Source: Anagrus nilaparvatae (taxonomy: Eukaryota; Arthropoda; Insecta; Hymenoptera; Mymaridae). From it: a stretch of DNA of 64,000 bases. The stretch is from NCBI GenBank assembly GCA_022575985.1, contig JAKSXM010000007.1, positions 34,412,501-34,476,500 on the forward strand, written 5' to 3'. The notes under the pieces are model-generated. The model was not told the origin of the DNA, did not search any database, and saw nothing but the letters and a program-made list of their open reading frames with translations. The stretch's first letter is position 1, and the number at the start of each line of letters is the position of its first letter. Below, in pieces: positions 33,116-46,130 of the stretch. The translations under genes were made by a program, and so were the position numbers.

Positions 33116-35642
33116 CAATGATCCTATTTTAAAAAGAAGTTGTTGCTATGTACATTGTTGTACATTGTTATCGCAATAAAAGCGTTCTGATTGGCTACTA
33201 ACACCGACTTATAATAATCGTTGTGTATTTATGTATGATTATTTATATAGTATTAGTAATGTTTATTTATTGCAGAAAAAATATATTCATAACCTAAATA
33301 TAATTATTTTTTTTATTGATAAAAATTAAAATACATATGTTTTGTTGATTAGTCGAAAATTGATATTCCAAAAAAAAATATGGGCTTATTAGTATATTAT
33401 TTTATTATTATTATTATTATTATTTGAAAAGTAATAAATTACATAAAAGTGAAAAATTTGTTGTTAAAAATTCACCTTATTTAAAAAATAACCGGTATTT
33501 TAAATAAAATGTCCAAATAATTTGTGAGGTTATCGGTGAATTAAATATAGGTGTAAACTTTGTTAGTTTATTATTTAAAATGTTTGCAAAAATTTCTAAC
33601 CTCAAAATTGAATTGAGGGTAAAGTTATGATGAAGAGACAAATCGCAGGCAGAATGTTATAAATAATGTTTATATAAGTTTTTTTTTTTTTTCAAACCTC
33701 AAAATTGTTTATGCTTACCCAACACGAATTTTTGGTCTTTAAATCTCCGTTGATCTTAAGAGATCTCTGAGACCACTGAGGAGATTTAAATAGATCAAAA
33801 AATATCTCCAGAGATCCGTGATATAAAAAAATAATAATAAAAATTTAGAAACAATTGTTTCTTAATTAATATTTAAAATCATTAAATAAAAGTATAAATG
33901 GATAAATTTGATTTTTGGTTCCTCATAGAGGAACCATTTTTTATATGTTTTAAATAACTTCAAGGAAATAAAATCTGGTAAGTGAACAAAAAATGTCACA
34001 ATACTTGATCATTTATAACTTTAATAACAAAATATTATTAAATATTTTTTATTTTTTTAAATTTGAACTCTTAACTTTTTCAACTTTTTTTTTCATTGTC
34101 TGCTAAAAAATTAAGCAAAGTGTTAGTCGAAATGCCAGCAATGTTAAATCCATGCAAAAGATTTTTCTGCACGGAAATGGATTCACCTCAGTGAAACGTA
34201 TGTATTTTTGGTCACTTAAAACGATTTTAAAAGTTTCATTTATTTTCCAATGACCAGTTTTGAGTAATGAACGCTATAATTATCATGAAAAATCGACAAA
34301 AATTTTGCAAAATAGGTAAAATTTTATTTTCTTTAACTGATAAGATAAAAATCACTGCCAAATTATTGGTAAAGTCATCCCTCAAGCAAAGAGAAAATAG
34401 TCATATTGATTAAAAATCTATTTCATCAAAGGTTAACAATAAATAAATATAAAAATGATATTCAAACTGCTATGAAAAAAAATTAGGTATTACATAAGAG
34501 TCTTTCTTTGCCAAAACAGCAATGGTGGGCAGGTCGGGTCATCGGATTGGCCTCAAATTTTTCTCATGTTTTTATAACACTAAGAAAGGAAAATCCTAAA
34601 ATTTTTAGCCCTCTAGGTCTTAAGCAACCCGAGTTATGGCCAATCAAACTCATTGGGTGGCTCTCGATCAGCGTTGGTGCTTTTTGGAAAAATGCTAAAA
34701 AATAATAAAAAACAGCTTGAAAAAATAATCTGAAACATTATATATGTTGGGAAACCTTCAGTAAATCCATTTCTGCCATTATTTTTTCGGAAATTCCGGA
34801 AAATGGGAAAATGCGTTTTAAGAAAAATCGCAATATCTCATTTGCCGCCATTTTTTTTTTGAAATTTTTTTTTCAAAATTTTTTTCAACCGAAATCCCAT
34901 CGATCTGTCTGAAAAAAAATTTTGGTATCGGCCATTAAGGTCAATTTTAGCCTGTTTTAGAATAATTTCACATTTTTAATATTTCTTTATTTAATTTTCC
35001 ATATAAGGGGATAAAATAATTGACTTTTTTTCTTTCAGAATCGAATAGCCAGGGAAAAAGTAGTCCTAAATAAAAATAAAAATTGCATTTTTCGATGAAA
35101 ATTAACCGAGTTATGGTCAAGTAAAGATAGTGTCACAAATTACCATTTTTATACTACTATACGCTAAAGCGCGCCAACCCCCTCAAATTCAATTTTAAAT
35201 GAAAAACAATTTAAACTTTAAACAAATATTTATTTAATAAAACAAATTTTCGATTTTATTTGTACAAAATCTTCATTCTAAGCTAAAGTTTATTATTTTA
35301 AGTTTTACTTTATGAATTAACCCTAAATTAGGTACATTTTACCAAATATGCGATCACAGGCCCTCGGTGCTATGCACCTCGGGCCCTGTCAACCTTCCCA
35401 TTTGATATATTATAACTTTATATCGAACTTATTTCATTAACTGATTCCTCATAAATAACTAATTTTTTATTTAAGACAGAAAATAACATGTTAATAATAT
35501 TATATTATTCACCCTTTCAAAATGAAGAAAAAAAAAATAAAAAATAAATAATAATAAAATACAGAATTTTAAAATACGCGCCATTAAAAATAATAGAACA
35601 GTATAAGGTTTAATTTGTACACCGCAAGAGCGCGTTAGTATT

Positions 35643-35838
35643 AATTTCGAAATAGAGACCCTAGATTAGCAGAGACTGCCAGAAAAGCACGTGGTTCCGC
35701 AAGTTGCCAGCTAAGATGGCGGTCGAAAAAAATTTCCTCATTTAAAATATATGGTTGCCACTGCAAATGGCGGACCAATCTCAAAAACAGTCTACCTATC
35801 TGGCAGTCTCTGCTAATCTAGGGTCTCTATTTCGAAAT
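35643..35838. mobile_element. Palindromic MITE with ATTTCGAAATAGAGACCC ends
   Basis: ATTTCGAAATAGAGACCCTA, then GATTAGCAGAGACTGCCAG, is exactly inverted at the right end. The ~118-bp loop contains AAGATGGCGG and AATGGCGGAC words. The near-perfect arms (about 38 bp) suggest relatively recent activity. Confidence 0.85.
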
Positions 35839-35926
35839 GTATAACAGCTGTTAAGTACAGACCAATCAGAATGAGTTTTAAAATGTCTCAAAATCAGCGT
35901 TACATTTCATTCTTTTAATAGAAGAA

Positions 35927-36311
35927 TTCCAATTTTAGGGTCCATAACGACATTATAACTTGAAAAGTGCATAACTCGCTTAAATTTTATCGTAAAAAGA
36001 AAAGTTTTGGATTATTATCGAATATTTTTTCCTTGGCTATTCTTTTATGCAAGAAAAAAATTAGTTTAGTCGATAAAAAGTTTTTTTTTGGTCAAAAACT
36101 AATGTAACATGTTAAAGACTGTTTTTGATTATTATCATTTTTTATCAAAAAAAATTAATTTCTGTCAAGAAAATTAATTTTTTTATTGGATAAATGAATA
36201 GTCAAGGAAAAAATATTCGATAATAATCCAAAACTTTTCTTTTTACGGTAAAATTTAAGCGAGTTATGCATTTATCAAGTTATAATGTCGTTATGGACCC
36301 TAAAATTGGAA
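35927..36311. repeat. Inner palindrome (~385 bp)
   Basis: TTCCAATTTTAGGGTCCATA at 35927 is inverted at 36311. The arms of about 160 bp include CATAACTCGCTTAAATTTTA and TTGGATTATTATCGAATATT, with a short loop around 36090-36150. It abuts the right outer arm at 36310, so its right edge overlaps that junction by a few bases. Confidence 0.9.
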
Positions 36312-37084
36312 TGAGTATAAAAATGGTAATTTGTGACACTATCTTTACTTGACCATAACTCGGTTAATTTTCATCGAAAAAAGCAATTTTTTTTTTTATT
36401 TAGGACTACTTTTTCCCTGGCTATTCGATTCTGAAAGAAAAAAAGTCAATTATTTTATCCCCTTATGGAAAATTAAATAAAGAAATATTAAAAATGTGAA
36501 ATTATTCTAAAACAGGCTAAAATTGACCTTAATGGCCGATACCAAAATTTTTTTTCAGACAGATCGATGGCATTTCGGTTGAAAAAAATTTTGAAAAAAA
36601 AATTTTCAAAAAAAAAATGGCGGCAAATGAGATATTGCGATTTTTCTTAAAACGCATTTTCCCATTTTCCGGAATTTCGCGGGGTTTTTCCGAAAAAATA
36701 ATGGCAGAAATGGATTTACTGAAGGTTTCATTCCTTCGGAACATATATACTGTTTCAGAATTTTTTTTCAAGCTTATATTTATGATTTTTAACCATTTTC
36801 CCGAAAAGCACTAACGCCGGTCGAGAGCCGCCTAATGAGTTTGATTTGCCATAACTCGGGCTGTTTAAGACCTAGAAGGCTGAAAATTTCAGGATTTTCC
36901 TATCTTTATGTTATAAAAACATGGGGAAAATTTGAGGCCGATCCGATGACCCGACCTGCCCACCATTGCTGTTTTGGCAAAGAAAGACTCATAATAAAAA
37001 TAAAAAATAATTAATTAATTAATATTACATAATAAACAATACAAATACAAATACATAATAAAAAGTGATTGTATATTTAAGAAA

Positions 37085-37235
37085 TTGGAGCTTCACCATT
37101 AAAATAGCAAAGGCTTCCCCCAGAAATGGGTATGTTTTATTTTTTCGCACTTTCAGTGCCCGGATTTAGTCTATACGGGTTTATTGGGTCGCTGATCAAA
37201 AATATCGTTGATTTTTTGTATTAAAAATTAATATT
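37085..37235. repeat. Dispersed ~160-bp repeat, family C, single unit
   Basis: AGCTTCACCATTAAAATAGC, CCCCCAGAAATGGG, TTTTCGCACTTTCAGTG and GGGTTTATTGGGTCGCTGAT match the unit at 44930-46120. It lies in the right-only portion of the giant nested palindrome. Confidence 0.65.
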
Positions 37236-38736
37236 TCTAAACAATTTGAACACCGGAATTAAAACATATTTTTTTAAGCACACGTGTTACTGAACACCAA
37301 AAAATTAAGCATAAAAAATATGGTTTATATGAATTCAGCAAAATAATTTTCAGACACAAAAATTTTATATATAAAACTATAACTAAATACAAAAATTTTT
37401 GTTGAAATTTATTTTAATTAAATTTATTTGTTTTTGTTTATAATTTTCTGTTTTGAAAATACTGTATAATATTTTTTTATTGTTAACCTTTGATGAAATA
37501 GATTTTCAATCAATTTGACTATATTCTCATTGCTTGAGAGATGACTGTACCAAAAATTTGTCAGTATTTTTTATCTTTTCAGTTATTATGTTTTATTTTT
37601 TAAAAAGCAAGAACTTAAGGAGGCAGTTCCGTGACTACTGAGATCAATGGTTAGAATTTTTTAAAACTGAAATAGAGCCACATTTACTTAGAACAATTTT
37701 TCAGTAAAAGAGACACTTTGCTTAATTTTTTTTTAGACAATCAAAAAAAAAGTTGAAAAAGTTAAAAGAGTTCAAATTTAAAAATAAAACATATTTAATA
37801 ATATGTTGTTATTAAAATGATTAAGTATTTTGAAATTTTTTATTCATTTAACAGATTTTATTTCCTTGAGATTATTTAAAACATAAAAAAATCAAAATGG
37901 AAATATTATTACTAAATTTTTATTATTTTATTTTTTATTCCACAGATCTCTGGAGATTTCTTTGGATCTATTTGAATCTCCGGAGATCATTTTTGATCTC
38001 TACAGATCAAAAAAGAGCTGCGGAGATTTAAATTTTTGAAAGTTATAATTATGAATACTATAATATTATGATTTTTTTGTATTTAAAAATTACAATATGA
38101 AAATTTTGATGAAATGTTATTTCTTTATCTCATAAAAAAAGTTAATTGTATAAATTACCCCTTATAAGACAAAACTCAAAAAATTAAATAGGTTTTTGGA
38201 ATAAAATATTTTATTGTAGTTGATTTAAAAATTAGAAAATATAAGGTACAAGCCATAATATAAATATTCGATAAATATAAACTTCATAAATGTTAACATA
38301 TTTACAACAGATAATTTAAAAATTTTGAGTTCCTTGACTAATTTTTGTGCATACTTAATGTGGCTAATTCTGCCTTATTTTAACATCAAACATGTTTATT
38401 GGTAAAGCTGGAAATCCAGGGGCGAATTGGACTTGAACTAATTTCGGTTTAGGAACTTAAATTATTTTGGGCTGAAGGACTTACAATAATAATTTCAATT
38501 TAGAAACTTAAAGTAAAATAAATTAAGAATGAAAATCGATTAGGGGTATAGAATAATTTCAATTTAAACACTTAAAATAATTTTGGTTTAGGAACTCAAA
38601 ATATTATTTAAATTTAGGGCAATAATTATGAATTATAAATTTTGTATAAACTCAGCAGATCTGAGTATTAAGGTTGTACATTACTAAATCCGCCATTTTG
38701 TTTGTATTTTTTAAGATTTCTAAATTATCGATGCTA

Positions 38737-39979
38737 CATATGTATATGGGTGTATCCATTACTTTTCATACAAAAGTGGGCGCTCGCATGTCACCGATTG
38801 GGCTCAAATTTTTAGATTATGTTTGGGGTTATAAAAAACTCACCTAGCCAAATTTTTAGCCCTCTAGAACAATATGGGGCCAAGTTATGACCTCCAAAAG
38901 GTCCAAAAAATGACCTATTTTAGTCTATTTTCAAAAATTCGCCATTCCCTTATTTTTCAGTCAAATTACTTGCGGTTGGTCGCATTTTTTTGGTATAAGC
39001 TTCAGAATTTACCAAAAAAATTTATAGATACTTTTATCACGTAGATTTTATTTGGCGATAAAAAATGTTAGATGACTGAAACGAAAAAAAACAGGAATTT
39101 CAAATTGGTGCCAAATCTGGAAATCTTTATATAACTACTTCTGGTTAGTCGCAAAATTTTGTACTACTCAAGACCTTTCGAATGCAACCTACAAAATTAA
39201 GAACGGCTTATTTTATCCGAAATTATGCGTATTTTAGTTTGGTCGTTTTTCGGAAATTTTGATTTTTTTGCGTTTTCAAATTACTATAACTTTTTTCTAT
39301 CATAACCAAAATGGCCAAAAATTTCAGAGAATATTCTTCAAACAATAATCTCTGAAATTTTGGTGGATGATATTGGCTTCTATCCGTTTTTATACATTCC
39401 CAAAAAAGCCTTATTCTTCACGTATTTTGTGTATTAAAGTGGACCTATGTTTCGACTTTGTGCTTGTAAGCACCTCAATTTTCCCATTTAAATAACATAG
39501 GAATTTTGACTTTTCAGCTTTCTAATTTTTTACAAAGCTTGCAGAATGTTTTGAAAAGCTACTAATCGATGGAAAGTACTATTTAAATATATAAAAAATG
39601 ATACCCAACCTCAAGTAGCCAAAAAAAATATTTTTAATACGATTTTACCGGTAATAAATGAAAAAAAAGTACTCCATGGCTTCATGTAATGTAAATGTAT
39701 CTATAAAATTCTGAAGCTTATACCAAAAAAATGCGACCAATCGCAAGTAATTTGACTGAAAAATAAGGGAATGGCGAAATTTTGAAAATAGGCTAAAATA
39801 GGTCATTTTTTGGACCTTTTGGAGGTCATAACTTGGCCCAATATTGTTCTAGAGGGCTAAAAATTTGGCTAGGTGAGTTTTTTATAACCCCAAACATAAT
39901 CTAAAAATTTGAGCTCAATCGGTGACATGCGTGCGCCCACTTTTGTATGAAAAGTAATGGATACACCCATATACATATG
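38737..39979. repeat. Long palindrome (foldback-type element) 5
   Basis: CATATGTATATGGGTGTATC at 38737 is exactly inverted at 39979. The arms pair over about 300 bp (AAAGTGGGCGC, GATTGGGCTCAAATTTTTAG, TTTTTAGCCCTCTAGAACAA, TTGGTATAAGCTTCAGAATT). The central ~660 bp (39034-39698) is not palindromic. The arm sequence resembles the arms of the palindrome at 34498-36990. Confidence 0.93.
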
Positions 39980-41590
39980 TAAAATCGTATATGTAATAGG
40001 TTATTTAAATACTTTTTATTTAATTATTTAATAATTATGTAATGAAACAAGTAAAACAAATTGGAAATTTGGGGTATCAATTTATAAAGTAAATTCAGTT
40101 TTAAGAATTAATTTTAAATAGTTTTAAGAATGCGAAAATCTAAATATTGGATTATAGCATATAAAAGTAAATAAAATCAACACAAAGTTGGATCAATTGG
40201 ATCGTAGTAAACATAATCCATGCTTTTGGTTGTTTTTACACAGTCCAGTTATAAGTTTTTATTCATAAATAAAAAACAACCCATTTTTGCTAATAAAAGA
40301 AAAAAATTACTTCATATTTTCCATGTATTTTAAATGGTAAAGTTTTATAAAAGATGAAAGGGATACCTGCGGAAGGGACATTTTTCGAGAAATAATTTGA
40401 TGGAAAATCTTTTCTGAGAACATGGTACCTAAATTTAATAAACATTTGTAGTGTTGTGGACTAAAATAAAAATATTTATAACCGGTTTGTGAACTCACAA
40501 CTAACGAACATGGAACATGTTTAAATTTATATTTTGAATCTATCTTTTGAAGCCAAAAACAAGGCAAAAAAAAATTAGTTTTATACTCTTAAAATCCTTA
40601 TTATATTTTAAATTTATTTTAAGTCCCTACATCGAAATTATACTAATTTCATGTGGCACCCCTCCCCCACAAATATGGCACATTTGTGCCTCCTTCCCAT
40701 ATGAGATGCTTGAAACCCCTGCCTATAAACATACTCCACGTTAATAAAGTTTATTTTAAAGATAATTTCTGGTAGATAGGGACAATCATATTTTTTACAG
40801 TCAAAAATCAAAATTGAAAGTGTCAAATGAAATTTTGAAATTCTCTTTTAAAAAGCTAACATTAATAATGGAGATATCACATGACAAAGCATAGGGGTAA
40901 AATTTGTGAACAAATTTCTCTGAAGGTAATTTTACAACAGCATTCTGCAAGACAAAAGATTTCGACAGTTACATACGGAGTATATTGTAAAACATGTTCG
41001 TGGTAAATACAGAAGCAAATAAAATTTGCAAGAGAGATTTTCAGCTGTTTCAATTTAAAAGAAGATTACTCATATGATTTATTCATTTCAAATTTCATAT
41101 ACAATAAAGAACAATATAAATTAAGGTTCAATTTTTGGTTTAGAGGAACATAAATTAAGAGACAAAGATCAAAAGATTTATAATAAAACGAATTTCCGAA
41201 TAATCGTGATAATTTTTTTCCTATTTTTTAATATGAACCTGTGTTGAAAACAGAAAAAATCAGCAAAATCGGAAATAATATAAAATAGGAAAGGTCTTCT
41301 AACAGTCACTCTCCTAACACTCACAGGTTGCTGTGTTTAAATATTGCTTGAACTATTTCAAAATTTAAGCCCTTTCTTGGGCTTTTAGGCACTACTATAA
41401 TAGTGATTTCAATTTTCAAACAAATTATATTAAGCAGGGCAACCAGATGGTACAGTTCTGTAAAAGTTATTACCATAGCTATTCGCTAACCTCTCAAGAA
41501 CTACAAATCAATTATTTAAATTTGGCATAAATTTTGTGTTACTTATCTTCAATAAATATTATACATCATACAATAACTTCTCTGCGCGAA
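39980..41590. other. AT-rich stretch with no recognised gene
   Basis: An 86-codon - strand frame (40307-40567) and a 65-codon + frame (40547-40744) lie in non-repetitive sequence. Neither shows a domain, a convincing splice context or a signal peptide. A GC-richer patch lies at 40650-40735. Function cannot be assigned. Confidence 0.3.
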
Positions 41591-41599
41591 GCGCAGTTG

Positions 41600-42070
41600 A
41601 ATCTAGTAACATTAAATTTTAGTATTGAATTTAGCAGAATATACTCCACTTACGTGTTTTTGAAAATTTACTTGTTTTATAGAAATTTTGTAATTTCAAA
41701 TATTTTTATGCAATGATAGCATTGAAATAAATGTATTGAATTTAGCAAAATATACGCCACTCTAAATTTTTACCGAATAACAGTAGCCTGTTTTATAGAA
41801 CAGTTGTAATTTCAATGTTTTTATGCAATGATAGCATTAAAATATTAGTATTGATTTTAGCGGAATATACACCGCAAAAATATTTTGAATCGTATCCTGT
41901 TTTATAGAAATGTTATTATTTAAAATGTTTTTATGCAATGATAGCATTGAAATATTTTTATTGAATTTAGCAAAATATACCCCTATAAAACGTTTTCGAA
42001 TTCCGTCTTGTTTTATAGAAATGTTGTAATTTAAATGTTTTTATGCAATTATAGCAAAATATACCCGCTT
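41600..42070. repeat. ~118-bp tandem repeat, family D, about four units
   Basis: TTTTTATGCAATGATAGCAT begins successive units at about 41701, 41818, 41930 and 42037. Each has TTGAATTTAGCAAAATATAC and CTGTTTTATAGAAATGTTGT following. A diverged copy lies at 32940-33115. Confidence 0.9.
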
Positions 42071-42319
42071 AAGAATTATTTTTAGAAAAAAATAATCTAG
42101 ATGTCAGCTGTCCTACCCTGATGCAAAGAAATAATTAAACACAATTCAAAATTTTACAATAGAACACAATACAATAAAACACAATTCAACTTTAAGATTC
42201 AATATAAAATACGATTAAAAAGAAAATACGCATTTCTCATTTCAGCGTAGGATCTTTAGGGTCAGTAAAAGTTTGAAGAAAATTATTACATTTCCCGATT
42301 AAATTAATAATTTTCCAAT

Positions 42320-43680
42320 TTTCCAAGATGGTGGACCAAAAAAATAAAAAACAAGAAAATTGAATTAATGATTGCACCGGGGGTTTTAACAGTCACTAAA
42401 AATGAATTTTTGGAGGAAAATAAGACTTATTGGTTATTTTATACATTTTCCAATTTTCCCAAGATGGCGGACTAGAAAATTTTAAAAAACAGAAAAAATG
42501 AATTTTTTACAACACTGGGGAAATGCAATAGTTATGAAAAATGAATTTTAGGTAAAAAAAATATTTTTTTAATACCTTAGAAATTTCCTAATTTTTCCAA
42601 GATGGTGGACTTTAAAAAATTTTTAAATGCAAAATTGAATTTTTTACTTTACTGGGGGGTTTTAATAGTCTCTAAAAATAAATTTTTTGAGGAAAATAAT
42701 ACTTATTGGTTATTTTATACATTTTCAAATTTTCCCAAGATGGCGGACTAGAAAATTTTAAAAACAGAAAACATGAATTTTTTACTACACTGGGGAATGT
42801 ATTAGTGACGAAAAATGAATTTTAGGTGAAAACAATATTTTTCTATTACCTTAAAAATTTCCTCTTTTTTCCAAGATGGCGGACTTTAAAAAATTTTTAA
42901 ATGCAAAATTGAATTTTTTACTTTACCGGGGGGTTTTAATAATATCTAGAAATGAATTTTTTGAGGAAAATAATACTTATTGGTTATTTTATACATTTTC
43001 CAATTTTCCCAAGATGGCGGACTAGAAAATTTTAAAAACAGAAAACATGAATTTTTTACTACACTGGGGAATGTATTAGTGACGAAAAATTAATTTTAGG
43101 TGAAAACAATATTTTTCTATTACCTTAAAAATTTCCTCATTTTTCCAAGATGGCGGACTTTAAAAAATTTTTTGAGGAAAATAAGACTTATTGGTTATTT
43201 TATACATTTTCCGATTTTCCCAAGATGGCGGACTAGAAAATTTTAAAAACAGAAAACATGAATTTTTTACTACACTGGGGAATGTATTAGTGAAGAAAAA
43301 TTTAAAAACTGGAAATGAACCCTCCTAGGAAAAATTGATATCCTGGAGATGTAGTTTTTTCACCCGAACATGTTTTCCGATTTCCAAGATGGTGGACCAA
43401 AATACGTAAACAAAAGAACTTGTTACATTACCTGGGAATTTTCAAGTTCTAGAAAAACGAATGAGAATTTTGATTTTTTTACCCCAACATGTTTTCCTAT
43501 TTTCCAAGATGGCGGACCAAAAAAGACGAACAAAAGAACTTTCTATGTTATCTGGGGGTATTCGAGGTTGAGAAAAACGTTTTTATGAATGGAAATTTTC
43601 ATTTTTTCACCCCAATATGTTTTCCGATTTTTCAAGAAGGCGGACCAAAAAACACGAAAAAAGGAATCCCATAGATAAAA
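42320..43680. repeat. ~137-bp tandem array with CCAAGATGGCGGAC motif (left arm)
   Basis: Eleven units carry CAAGATGGCGGAC or a one-base variant, at about 42325, 42466, 42596, 42735, 42872, 43009, 43147, 43221, 43384, 43503 and 43632. Spacing is mostly 130-141 bp. One interval of 74 bp reflects a deletion. Alternate units are most alike (one type with ACTAGAAAATTTTAAAA, the other with ACTTTAAAAAATTTTT), giving a ~275-bp higher-order dimer. Confidence 0.93.
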
Positions 43681-43734
43681 AGCACAAAATCTAACGCGAG
43701 GTTATGCATTTTTTAAGTCCTTTAAAATTTTTTT

Positions 43735-44300
43735 AAAACTTTTTGATAAACATTTTAAGTATAGGAAAAAAAAGAGTTTTGGCCAAAATGTCCACTCAGT
43801 TTTGCAAACAAAAATTTTGGAACAGCTGTAAACGGGCATTTTTTGAATTCTTTGGCTGAAATTCAAATTCATGACTCTAATCGATATTAAGGGGAAATAT
43901 TCTAAGGTTTTCGAATTCGATTTCTTTAGTCGCGCAGCGGCCAGGAAATTGAATTTTCGTGACTACTGCCCAGAAATAGTATATTTTTACCCATGGCCAC
44001 AAAAGTAAAGAATGGGCCAAATCGCACGTAAACTGCGATTTGGGGCATCCTTTTTTTGTGGCCAAGGACAAAACATAATTTTTCTTGCTCAGTGTCGAGA
44101 AAATGCGTTTTTTCGAATAGCGCAGCGGCCAGAAAACACGCACTTTCTGGACACTAACAAGAAAAATGTTTTTTCTGGTCTGCGTCGAGAAAGCACGTAT
44201 TTCCCGGACGCTACGCGTCCGAAAAAGACGTGTTATCTCGCCACAGACACAGAAAAATGTTATACGAGCCTTGTCCATAAATAAGGAATGACCCAAATCG
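43735..44300. repeat. Family B copy 2 with adjoining shared block
   Basis: 43735-43870 matches 8530-8660 (GTTTTGGCCAAAATGTC, CACTCAG, TTTTGCA). 43980-44170 is nearly identical to 6085-6275 (GCGCAGCGGCCAGAAAACAC, GCACTTTCTGGACACTAACA). The - strand frame at 43877-44311 and + frame at 44012-44284 follow repeat phase and are not considered genes. Confidence 0.8.
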
Positions 44301-44924
44301 CAGTTTACCATCCTAAAAAAAGTGGTAAACTTACTAAAATCAGCATTACTTTCTTATAACAAAAATTACCCTCAGGATATTTTTTTCTATGATATATATA
44401 CTCTTTTGGAAGAATTTCAAAAAAAAAAAATTTGTTTAGCAGGAAACTTTCTGGCTACTTTTCTTTAAAGTTTCCCAATTTCGGGACATAAATATGAATT
44501 TTCCCGCGATTCGATCCAGAATGGGGAAAATCTGACTGAAAATTTAAATTCCTCATAAAATTTTACATTGAAAACCTATTTCTTATTTTTTTTAAACGTT
44601 TTATAGAGCTTTTTTTACGGGACTTTCAAATATGGTGGCTAAGGAAAGAAATTTTACCAAAAAACTTTAAAACAGTATAAAACCCTTAAAAATTTATAAA
44701 AAACCTTCAGATTTGGTGAATCATCTAATTTTAAATAGTTTTTCGAAAAAAACAAAAACTTTTATTTTCCAGACCTCGCGTTCCACTTTTTATCCATGGA
44801 ATTACCCTTATCTTATTTAGTTTTACAAATAATGTATCTTTGTGAAACTGGATATCTAGGGGTGAGGGGTGGGTAAAAAATAGTAAACTGGTAAAAGTTT
44901 CCAGTTTAAGTACTTCAATCAATA

Positions 44925-46120
44925 TACGGTTTCATTTGTTTTGTTTCTGGGCTGCTATAGGTTTTTTGGATATCTGATCACGAATTTTGGGTCCTATTAT
45001 ATGAGAAATGTCCAGAAAATTATGAAATTTGCTAAAAATTACCCCTAAAAAGGGGAATTTTGATGTATTCGAATTCTGAGTAGCCAGATTCGGTCCACAT
45101 GGGTTTTTTAGGTGGCTTATCAAGAATTTCGTGGCTATTATATGTTAAAAGTTAATATTTTACAATTAAATTAGCAAAAAATAACTCTAAAATAAAGGGA
45201 TTATTTGCTGTTTTCTTACTTTCCGTGATCAGATTCGGTTCATATGAATTTTCTGGGACGCTGAAAAAAAAATTGTCGGGGAATTTTTTATTAAAAATTA
45301 ATTTATCACCTTTCAATTAGTAAAAACTACCCCTAAACAGTTGTTTTTGCTATTTTAACACTTTCAGTGCTAGATTCAGTTCATAAAGGTTTTTTGGGTA
45401 ACTGATCACGGATTTCGGGGAATTTTCTATCAAAAATTAACCTCTTGCCTGTAAATTAGCAAAAGCTACTAACATTTGTAGGTTCTGAATTATAGGTTTT
45501 TGGGTCGCTCATCATTAATTTCTGGTTCTTTTTATTAAAAATTACTAAAGGTATCCTTAAATTATCTATTTTTATCTATATAAAAAAATTTCATTGAATT
45601 TACTACAGTCCAATTAAGAGGGTTAGTTTTAGGTCAGAGCCCCTAAAAATAAAAAAATTTTTCTAAATATTTCTATAACTTTTTTAAAGAATTTTTTAAC
45701 TTTTTTTTTCTCAGTTTTGAAAAATCTTCAAAACTTTAAATAAAAAATTTTTCAAAATTTGTGATCAGTGACCCGAGAAACCTTTATGAACCAATTTAGG
45801 ACACTTAAAGCGTGAAAATAGCAAATATTTTTTACTATTTTAAGAGTGAGATATTAACCTTTTATAAAAATTGTCCCCAAAATTCGTTAGTGACCCATCA
45901 AACCTGTATACGCCTAATCTGAACGCTCAGAGTGCGAATATGTCTAAAATACTCCTTTCGGAGGGTAGTTTTTGCAAGTTTTAGGTGTTCCGCAAATTTT
46001 TTATAAAAAAGACCCCGGAATTCGTGATCAGCAATCCAAATAAAAACCATAGTGGACCAAATCTGGTAGTGGCCACTGGCCAGAAAAAACCTCCCCATAT
46101 GTGATACGTGAAAAAACATC
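44925..46120. repeat. ~160-bp tandem array, family C, about seven degenerate units
   Basis: Each unit has GGTTTTTTGGGTCGCTGATC, ACGAATTTCGGGG, TATTAAAAATTAATATTT, AAATTAGCAAAAACTACCCC, TAAAAAGGGG, then TTTTCGCACTTTCAGTG and AGATTCGGTCCATA. The last units (from about 45740) are in the inverse orientation. The same unit builds the palindrome at 7121-8165 and occurs singly at 23911 and 37085. Confidence 0.85.
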
Positions 46121-46130
46121 CCGGGGGATT

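Larger units (their letters stand above)
34498..36990. repeat. Long palindrome (foldback-type element) 4, central part of a nest
   Basis: GAGTCTTTCTTTGCCAAAAC (34498) is exactly inverted at 36990. The arms (34498-35155 and 36310-36990) pair over ~650 bp including GGTCGGGTCATCGGATTGG, GAGTTATGG and GAATAGCCAGGG. The interior holds an AT-rich 500 bp, a 196-bp MITE (35643-35838) and another 385-bp palindrome (35927-36311). Small open frames such as 34508-34705 and 36529-36771 are arm by-products. Confidence 0.93.
33700..38060. repeat. Giant nested palindrome (outer arms)
   Basis: Outer left arm 33730-34490 and right arm about 37460-38060 are diverged inverted copies. Pairs include AGATCTCTGGAGAT-type phrases, TTTTAAATAACTTCAAGGAA with its inverse at 37860-37880, GTCTGCTAAAAAATTAAGCA with 37720-37745, and ATCTATTTCATCAAAGGTTA with its inverse near 37488. 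The right side carries about 450 bp not present on the left, including a family C unit at 37085-37230. The palindrome at 34498-36990 sits in its centre. Confidence 0.75.

Noticed and set aside
43877..44311. 144-codon - strand open frame in family B repeat
   Set aside because: The homologous copy at 6085-6290 has stops and frame shifts at the same places, so the frame is not conserved.
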